DNA of 64,000 nt, taken from Sipunculus nudus (Eukaryota; Annelida; Sipuncula; Golfingiida; Sipunculidae). The notes under the pieces were generated by a model. That model was not told the origin of the DNA. It searched no databases and was given only the letters and a program-made list of their open reading frames with translations. The stretch lies in the NCBI GenBank assembly GCA_026874595.1, contig CM049316.1, positions 622,001-686,000 of the forward strand, written 5' to 3'. This document shows, piece after piece, positions 57,766 through 64,000 of this stretch. A program made the position numbers and the translations under genes. Numbering within the stretch: the stretch's first letter is position 1; each line of letters begins with the position of its first letter.

Positions 57766-59823
57766 TCACATAAATGTTTTCACTGTGGCTTTAATGAGTT
57801 CACGACAAATGGGACATTTTTGCAGCTGCAGGGAACAGTCAAGGCAACAGACCAAATGGCTGCATGGTAAGAAGACGATGTTAACCTCGCTCGTCAGACA
57901 GACTTTGCACTTCGTCTTGTCGCGGAGTGCCTGTATTTCTGAGGAAAGTGTATCACGGCGTTCTTTGTCATCAGCCGTTTCCCCGGCGCTACCACCTGTC
58001 GGCTGTGGGGCCTTTTCGCTTTCTTTGTCATCTGCTGTTTCCCCGGCGCTACCAGGTGTCGGCTGTGGGACCTGTTCGCTTTTCTTATTTTGCTTCTTCT
58101 TCTGTGTCTTCTTTTTCTTACGTTTCTTAGAGCTATCAGAACATTTCTCTGTTTTCTGGGTGCTCGTTCCTGTTGCCTCCTTACCCTGGCTTGTTCCACA
58201 CTCGCCGTTCTTGCACGCTGAGGCTGCAACAGAGGTAGAAGCATTTTCCGGTTCGTTTTCATCCTCCGAATCAATCTCTGTATGTGCAATGTTTGCATAT
58301 GTGACTGTTTTTTCAAAACGGCTTTGAGTCACTGCAAACTTTTTTACAGCATCCATCAGTTCATTGATGTCAACACATGCCCGTCCCTTTAGTCGCATAG
58401 CACCCTTAATGCTATCCCTTGTAAAGCCCATTTCAAGTGCCTCTTTAACCATTGGTGTAGTCATAAAAGAAGCAACAACGTCAGAAATATCAGTCCGTGA
58501 ACGGTTCTCACCCGCCTGTTCAGACTCGTCTATCATACCGTTGATGGCATTCTGGACCTCCGGTATGTGTCTGCATGCATTCAGGAACTCACAGCGGGGG
58601 AACCAACGTGCGTGTTCGGTCCAAGGATTATCGTCTGCATCCCAATTACAAAGTCCACCTCCGCACATAAAACAGCGTACACGGTCGTCCTGGCCTATGT
58701 AAAAGAAGCCCGCTTGACAGAGTCTGGCGACAGGTTGAATTGACGACGCCTGCCATAGTCTGAATGATCTGAACCGGATCGCTACGTCAGCGTATTGTGG
58801 ATGTGCCGCGTGGTGCATCATCGTTCTGATGCTTGCCGCGTCACACATCTCATCAGGTGCCTGAAAAACAGAACAGACTTTATTGTCGTAACGTGCAATG
58901 ACGTCCACATGATCATATGTCCGTTTCAGTTAAACGCACATGTTACCCATACGTTTCTCACAACAGCAAAACACCCCGCAAACCTTTACATGCGCTGTAA
59001 TCTATGATCAAATGTATAACAATTTGACAGTTTCGCTATGTATGTATCAGCTCTATAACGTGATTGCAAACATTTAACTTACCCCGGGGGTCTCTGGAAT
59101 ATTGGACGTGCTGACACTGGTTCTCTGCAAAGATAGGTTCTGCATATCCTGGCTCAGTGTCGACATGCCCGGTGTAGAATTTGACGGTGTTGGAGCCCGA
59201 GGTTTTTCCTGACCTGTATTGAATGCAGCGGGCATGCTGGACGGGCCAGCAGCAGCTTGAACATGGGACTGTGGAGAACGCCCTTCATTGTTGGGTTGCA
59301 ATGAAGTTAAAGTTTCCTTCACAGCAATCTTCAGTTGTGGCACTTTACATTTTGCTCCAGTGTTGCCAAAGAAGGTGAATATAAACGGTAAGGGCACATT
59401 GTTTGTGTTAGATGTAGCGCTACCACTTGCTCCACCTGTTGTCTCAGAGGCAGTCTGTCTCAGTAATGTGACCTTGCGTTCTTCTTCGCGTATTCTGTCC
59501 AACGAAAACACTTCATTTTCAGCGACCATAGGAACATTTCCAATGTCGATTCCTAAAATGAACTGGCACCTAGGAGCGTGTCTCTCGTGTTCGGACAACG
59601 GGAGGTCCGTTTCCACCCAACGTTTCAGACGAATGTCACAAACAAAGCACTTTACCTCATCTTCACGCCCTGTATAATAGAACCCGACTTTTGCCAGAGC
59701 TGTCGGAAATGCTGGGTTTCTTTTCGGCCACGTTTTGTATGACACCAGCCGGTTGATCTCATATCTGTAATGTTCACGGTCACTGACAATCTCTCCCGTC
59801 AAGTTATTATATATAGTTACCAT
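57766..59823 (-). CDS. Spliced IAP with BIR-BIR-UBA-RING layout (cIAP-like), two exons
   Basis: Exon 1 is 59823-59083 (247 codons from an ATG) and exon 2 is 58860-57766 (364 codons plus stop); both sides of the 222-bp intron are in phase 0. Exon 1 has BIR1 with Cys59, Cys62, His79 and Cys86, then a Ser/Thr-rich tail. Exon 2 opens with BIR2 (Cys63, Cys66, His83, Cys90 of the exon). A UBA domain follows at exon residues 136-174 (PMVKEALEMGFTRDSIKGAM), then a charged linker with a 20-residue tandem repeat, a Lys-rich stretch, and a C-terminal RING with full C3HC4 ligands. BIR-UBA-RING order is that of cellular cIAPs, which bind ubiquitin chains and caspases. Without splicing, exon 2 has no upstream ATG of its own except an internal one at 58848, just before BIR2. 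Confidence 0.82.
57961..58080 (-). repeat. 60-bp tandem repeat in the spliced IAP linker
   Basis: Two adjacent 60-base units, in frame, encode a GSAGETADDKE-type 20-residue repeat between the UBA and RING domains. They differ at a few bases only. Confidence 0.88.
58861..59082 (-). other. Spliceosomal intron in the IAP gene
   Basis: The donor GTAAGT is at 59082-59077 and the acceptor TTCTGTTTTTCAG ends at 58861 with a good pyrimidine tract. Length 222 bp. The reading phase is kept on both sides, and the intron itself has in-frame stops. Confidence 0.82.
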
Positions 59824-60448
59824 ATTGGACAGACAACCTGTGGTGTATATAAGTTCCAGACGAGCTCAGCAGCACGATAGTCATATGGAATCAATTGTAG
59901 AGTCCTGTGCCAAATAACAGTCACTCCGTTTGTTAATGACAGGATGCTGACTTATGATGCCGAAACTGAACAGTCGACGTCCGCGGCGGTTATGCTGAAC
60001 ATTCTGTTGTGCTGAGCTTATATAGCAAGAAAGCAGACATGACGTCAAACATAGGAAATTCCACAACACGCACAAACAACGTTTTGTAAAACATGTTTAA
60101 TGGCAGGGGTAACGTGACTCACAAACACATATATCAAATAACTACGTAAACACCAAAAAAACTCCCTGCTGGTGTGCGTCATAACCGAAACATACGACCA
60201 ACGACGTTTTATACATTGTTTCCATAAACCACGTTTAAGTAGCAGGGTATCCGGTACGTGATTAGCAGTCATATCCTCTTACAAAGACATCACGTCCTTG
60301 ACACTCGTATGAGCGAGTATGGTTTGTTTTACATACAGAGGTGTACATATGATGATGACACTGATATGTTAACACTTAACACATATTAGTATATTCCTAA
60401 TTTCGTGAAAGTTAACGGTCACTGTACTATTCACATGGTTCGATAGGT
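59824..60448. other. AT-rich region between IAP genes
   Basis: About 625 bases. TATATAA at 59846-59852 (minus TTATATA) lies 23 bases upstream of the spliced IAP start, which would give a very short leader. The rest holds small frames (64 and 75 codons on minus) without support and no clear minus AATAAA. No gene is called. Confidence 0.5.
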
Positions 60449-61336
60449 TCAAGCGATGAACACGTTTGCACTGCCATATATAGGTTCACGGCACACGGGA
60501 CAGTGGAGCAAACACAGAGCACACTGGTTGCAGACGATTATATGTTTGCAGGGGAAAAAGATAACCTCCACTTCGTTTTCTAAGCAGACGGTGCACAACA
60601 GTGTGCGTCCTGTTTCCGCACGGCCGAACGTTTCACCGCCGACATCGAATGTGTCATGTCGTGCGCCGTGGCTGGGACGTCTTTGCTGGTCGGCAACTGA
60701 TCGTGGCTTACAGCGGATAACAAACAGACATTTTGGGCTAAACCTTTCGTGTGCTTTCCATGGGTCATCGTTTGGTCCAAACTCCCCGCACTTCTTACCG
60801 CAGCAGAAGCATCGGGTCTGTGCGCCTACTCCTAGGTGAAAAAAACCTGCTTCAGCCATTTGCTCGGATGGGGGCACAGTCCCTATTGGCCAGCGGCGGT
60901 GTAACGGTTTGAACGAGTCAAGTCTCTCCTCAAATGTTCCCATGGCGGGTACGACAGGGTTGTGCTTGCGTATTCCCAAAGCCTCCATAGTGTGAAATGA
61001 CGTTGGATCAAGACTGTCTGGCGCCGGGATGTTGTCAGTCGGTTTCCCGTTGATAAAGGGACATGCGTTTCCAAAGTACAACATATGGAACCACATAGGA
61101 CAGAAACCTGTGGGATACTCAGTGAAAGATGCTGCACAAAAGGCGCAGTTGATCACGGCAGAAATGTCGTCGTAGTAAAACCCCGAAGCAGCCATCATGC
61201 GGGGTTTGATCATATCTTTTCCTGGCCAACTTTCAAACGTTTTCCTGCGGCACAGTTCGCTCTTCATACGTTTGACCTTCACATCTGGCGTTTCGGCCAG
61301 CTGTTGCCAACGGAATTTACTGTTTCCTTTACCCAT
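60449..61336 (-). CDS. IAP with two BIR domains plus RING
   Basis: 295 aa from the ATG at 61336; the GTG three codons before is ignored. BIR1 spans about residues 30-95 with Cys64, Cys67, His84 and Cys92 and the RKTFESWP start. BIR2 spans about 136-206 with Cys176, Cys179, His196 and Cys203. The C-terminal RING (about 247-285) has the C3HC4 pattern CTVC ... PCKHIIVCNQC ... CPVC. BIR1 is of the variant class with GFCPMWFH before the last His, unlike the other BIRs in the cluster. TATAAA on minus at 61418-61413 is about 80 bases upstream. It acts in blocking apoptosis, as the family does. Confidence 0.9.
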   Translation of the reverse strand: MGKGNSKFRWQQLAETPDVKVKRMKSELCRRKTFESWPGKDMIKPRMMAASGFYYDDISAVINCAFCAASFTEYPTGFCPMWFHMLYFGNACPFINGKPTDNIPAPDSLDPTSFHTMEALGIRKHNPVVPAMGTFEERLDSFKPLHRRWPIGTVPPSEQMAEAGFFHLGVGAQTRCFCCGKKCGEFGPNDDPWKAHERFSPKCLFVIRCKPRSVADQQRRPSHGARHDTFDVGGETFGRAETGRTLLCTVCLENEVEVIFFPCKHIIVCNQCALCLLHCPVCREPIYGSANVFIA

Positions 61337-61995
61337 CCCGATCACTTAATTCGGAACAACACGTCTACAAGAATGTCTGGTGCATTCAATGCTGCCTCGT
61401 CACGTACTATCCTTTATATGGACAGTGCGTGTGGTTACATCAGCGTTTTTCTGCGACGTTGCACACGACCCTCTTCTGTCAATGACCGTTCGACAAAAAC
61501 ATGTTCAGGCATGACACGTTTCCAAGGTCAGTGTCCCAAACAGGTTGCCACTTGCATTCGAAAGTGATAGGGCACTCTAGTGTGCACGTGACCATCATGT
61601 GCACGTGTGTTGTTGTTGCGCAACAAAACTACTCGTATGTATGGGGGGGGGGGGGGCTGCGGCACGTCGGCCTTGGGAACGTGCCGTGACATGCCTGTTT
61701 TGTCTAGACGGCGGCGAGTGTTCAGGCACAAAAAAACAGGTCTGACGTAAACCCTGATAATTTATGAGACACGGAGAAAACCAGGTCTGTGCACCGCACG
61801 TGCGCTTTGTAATAGGTGCGACTGCACCGGTGAAAAGGCGTATAGTTCAGACTGTCTGTCGCGTATGGCCGTTTTCTTACACGGTGAACTGACCTTGTGA
61901 TGGTATACCCGTGTACACGTTTATTTGATATATATGTAACATGGATTGGACAGACACATAACCTGTCATTGTATATTCAACGTTGATGCGTCCTC
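61337..61995. promoter_or_regulatory. Divergent promoter region between IAP and terminase genes
   Basis: About 660 bases without a gene. It contains TATAAA on minus at 61413-61418 for the leftward IAP, a run of 13 G at about 61645-61657, and ATATATAT at 61928-61935 about 60 bases before the terminase ATG. The open frames here are small and overlap on both strands. Confidence 0.55.
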
Positions 61996-63147
61996 ATGGA
62001 TGTCAGGGGCATAACCGGACAAACCTACGGGTCTGTTCAAAATCGGAAAAAATCACAGAAGACAGAAGGGCAGACGGCTGTTCGCGGCAGCAATCGTGAC
62101 ATCACACATAATGATCGCGAGAGTGAAGCGTGGAACACCGCGCCACGGGTTTACCCTGTCACTGCATACCGCCCCAGGGAATGGCAGGTCAACCAACACC
62201 CTTTAGTGCGTGACGTCCCTGACTGCACTTTGAGACACCCACTGTTCTCTTGGGTGGTGGATGATGTGTTCGACGATTACCTGTTCTGGAGGTCGGGTGT
62301 TTGCCGGTTACAGGGCAATGCCGAACTGCTCCAAAATGGCAAAGCGGACGACTTGTACAAGGAGTTTGACTCGCATAACCGTAGTCCGTCATCACGCAGT
62401 TTCACTGACATATGGCTCAACACAGAAGCGGGAGTTCGCCAGAACCATGCGCACGTCTGCATTCCCCTGGCTTCACAGATACCCATGACCCTGTTTGAAT
62501 TGCACGACTGGATGAAACACTCTGTGACCGGGATGTCTTCACGGTTGCGACCAGTGTCTCCCTCAGACAGGCTGGCTTTGGATGAAAGCGTGTGGCAGAA
62601 CACTGAAACGCGAGCGGTGCTCAACTGGCTTAGTTTGTTACATTTGTTTTTTAAATACAAAGACATCGTTCTTGAACCGTTTCAGGGTCTCATGGTTATG
62701 CATATCGTCGCCTTTTCTGCCGCAGCGCGTGCGCCGGAGCACAACCACATGTTGCAGCGGATCATCAAACGATTTTTCATAGCGGGAGGATACAGCCGAC
62801 GTGTTATGACCGAAAGCCGGACGTCAAATATATGCGTGGCCCTCGTTCCAAGGCGCATGGGCAAAACATACATCACACAGGTCACGCTGGCGGCGGGCAT
62901 GCGGGCGACTGATATGCGGTTTGCATATTTTTCGTGTTCGCATGATCTCAGCCGTAAGGTAAAGGCAGATACTGTGCAACACGTCAACTCCATGCAGCTG
63001 ATACTCGATCATTTGGACGCCAAAGCCAAACAACGTTTCCGAACGACCGTCAATCAGCAAAATCCTATGTACGAACCGAAGTTGGCGATACATTTTGAAA
63101 ACGGGTTGCACACGGAAATGTTTTTCCTCAGCTTGGGGAATCAAAAT
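61996..63147 (+). CDS. Terminase ATPase subunit (UL15-like), exon 1
   Basis: 384 codons from an ATG up to a consensus splice donor; unspliced, the frame runs to 63216. A Walker A-like VPRRMGKTY is at residues 284-292, the herpesvirus terminase form of the P-loop, with Met where many have a polar residue. A conserved helix follows, and then the beta stretch EMFFLSLGNQN where exon 1 ends. The Walker B region and the nuclease domain are missing, as expected if they lie on exon 2 outside the window. The enzyme drives DNA into the procapsid and cuts unit genomes. In herpesviruses the gene is typically spliced near this very point. The first 60 residues are variable and polar. Confidence 0.85.
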
Positions 63148-64000
63148 GTAAGTATAACTGTAGCTGGGATAAAGCCACTGGGTCGCATGGATGTGTGTGA
63201 GGGAAGGGAGGGATGATGTGAATAATGAATGATAACGTGCAATGATTATAAGTATCTTTCATATGACACCTGAACGTCCGTGGCAGAGGTTACACATATG
63301 AAAAATGCTCACGCCAGTGTTATCGCTTGTTATATACTTTTAATAATCATTGTTGTAAATACAGCAGTGGTTCTTACAATGAAACACACTATGATTTCAC
63401 ATGGTAAAATAATTTGTGCGACCTTTCAGCAGGTCGCGCCACAAACCACAGCTAGCACACATATACAACACGTATTCATCGTCCAGTTGTTTAAGTTCCC
63501 ATATGTTTTGCGGCAGGTCAGTGCAAACGCTACCCGCACGACGGTTCTGTTCTGACTGCGACGGTGTGTTTGGATCGGACAGTTCCGGTACAGCAGTCTG
63601 CAATTTGAACTTGCATGTGGTACTCCTTTCCTCTAGCATCCTATCAATGCCATGCTTTGACATGTCCTTCTCTGCGTCAGCTATCTGCCTGCTGACACGC
63701 GTGTACGTACTCCCTGGGGCAGCACGCCTGCCTGCTGTAACACGGTTGCACAGGTTAAGTAACCATCCTGACATGGCCGAGTTCTTGTGTTGTGACACAC
63801 ACGACACCCGCACAAAGCGGTTAGGGTTCCCTGCCTCCACGGGCGTCTCTGTTGGGCCACGCCAACCCGCCTGGAGAGATGCGCACAGACACTGTACGGC
63901 AGCTTGCGGGCCACCCCACCCGTTGTGTGAATACGTTTCGTCTTCTGACTGTTCACCCATGCAAGACGTGAAAAGTGAATGCTTCACTAGGGCTGGCGGC
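63148..64000 (+). other. Presumed terminase intron, open at the window end
   Basis: The donor GTAAGTATAA starts at 63148 in phase 0. No plausible exon 2 with a Walker B motif is found on plus up to 64000, so the acceptor should lie beyond the edge. An antisense gene is nested inside. Confidence 0.65.
63397..64000 (-). CDS. Antisense gene in the presumed terminase intron, unknown (5' end perhaps outside)
   Basis: The first ATG inside the window is at 63960 (187 codons), but the frame stays open to the right edge, so the start may be outside. The protein has several cysteines, a polar middle, and a C-terminal CASCGLWRDLLKGR with a CxxC pair. Its place within the terminase intron, on the opposite strand, is like that of the UL16/UL17 genes of alphaherpesviruses, but similarity in sequence is not visible. 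Start and function remain open. Confidence 0.5.
   Translation of the reverse strand, partial: PPALVKHSLFTSCMGEQSEDETYSHNGWGGPQAAVQCLCASLQAGWRGPTETPVEAGNPNRFVRVSCVSQHKNSAMSGWLLNLCNRVTAGRRAAPGSTYTRVSRQIADAEKDMSKHGIDRMLEERSTTCKFKLQTAVPELSDPNTPSQSEQNRRAGSVCTDLPQNIWELKQLDDEYVLYMCASCGLWRDLLKGRTNYFTM

Noticed and set aside
59881-60272. Two small minus-strand frames of 64 and 75 codons between IAP genes
   Set aside because: AT-rich sequence, no poly(A) signal or family, and one has only a chance hydrophobic start.
63280-63555. Small frame with a hydrophobic segment after the terminase exon
   Set aside because: It begins at a GTG, lies in the presumed intron and overlaps the antisense gene; there is no promoter.

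Overview
The window reads as a large, densely coding eukaryotic DNA virus genome of the order Herpesvirales, most like the malacoherpesvirus group (viruses of molluscs and relatives found in amphioxus data). The assignment rests on several independent hallmarks: a helicase-primase helicase, the C-terminal part of a primase, a serine-type maturational protease fused to a scaffold, a class III fusion glycoprotein of gB type, exon 1 of a terminase ATPase, a giant tegument protein carrying a herpes-type deubiquitinase motif, and a cluster of BIR-RING (IAP) genes, which is a malacoherpesvirus habit. The exact species, and whether the DNA is a free virus or a copy inside a host genome, cannot be settled from the window. 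Three complete eukaryotic-type tRNA genes and an AT-rich non-coding island make a host junction, or captured host DNA, a real possibility. Almost every large frame is intact, which argues against an old, decayed endogenous copy.

Layout. 1-5.3 kb: three rightward genes, namely primase C-terminus (cut by the window edge), a Cys-rich protein that may be the UL32-type packaging factor, and a protein that may be the UL31-type nuclear egress factor. 5.3-9.6 kb: a small coiled-coil gene (minus), a 719-aa probable virion protein and a 286-aa half-helicase. 9.7-25.7 kb: one leftward gene of about 5,327 codons, the large tegument protein. 25.7-27.3 kb: a divergent 513-aa gene. 27.3-33.6 kb: no protein gene. 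This stretch holds a roughly 4 kb imperfect palindrome built of G-rich minisatellites and 106-bp tandem repeats (13 copies one way, 6 the other), two copies of a 170-bp tRNA cassette, and a tRNA-Ile. 33.6-45 kb: helicase, protease-scaffold, an unknown gene, and the likely major capsid protein, split by a one-base frame change in a T8 run. 45.3-56.6 kb: an acidic protein, gB, and four leftward genes without clear relatives. 56.8-61.3 kb: three IAP genes, one of them spliced. 62-64 kb: terminase exon 1 with a consensus splice donor, and an antisense gene lying in the presumed intron.

The genes cover DNA replication (helicase, primase), capsid assembly and maturation (capsid protein, protease-scaffold), DNA packaging (terminase, UL32-like candidate), tegument and ubiquitin control, fusion at entry (gB), and control of host cell death (IAPs). 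Many starts offered by NTG codons were moved to the first ATG, because this is eukaryotic-type translation. Function calls without a visible motif are marked as unknown.
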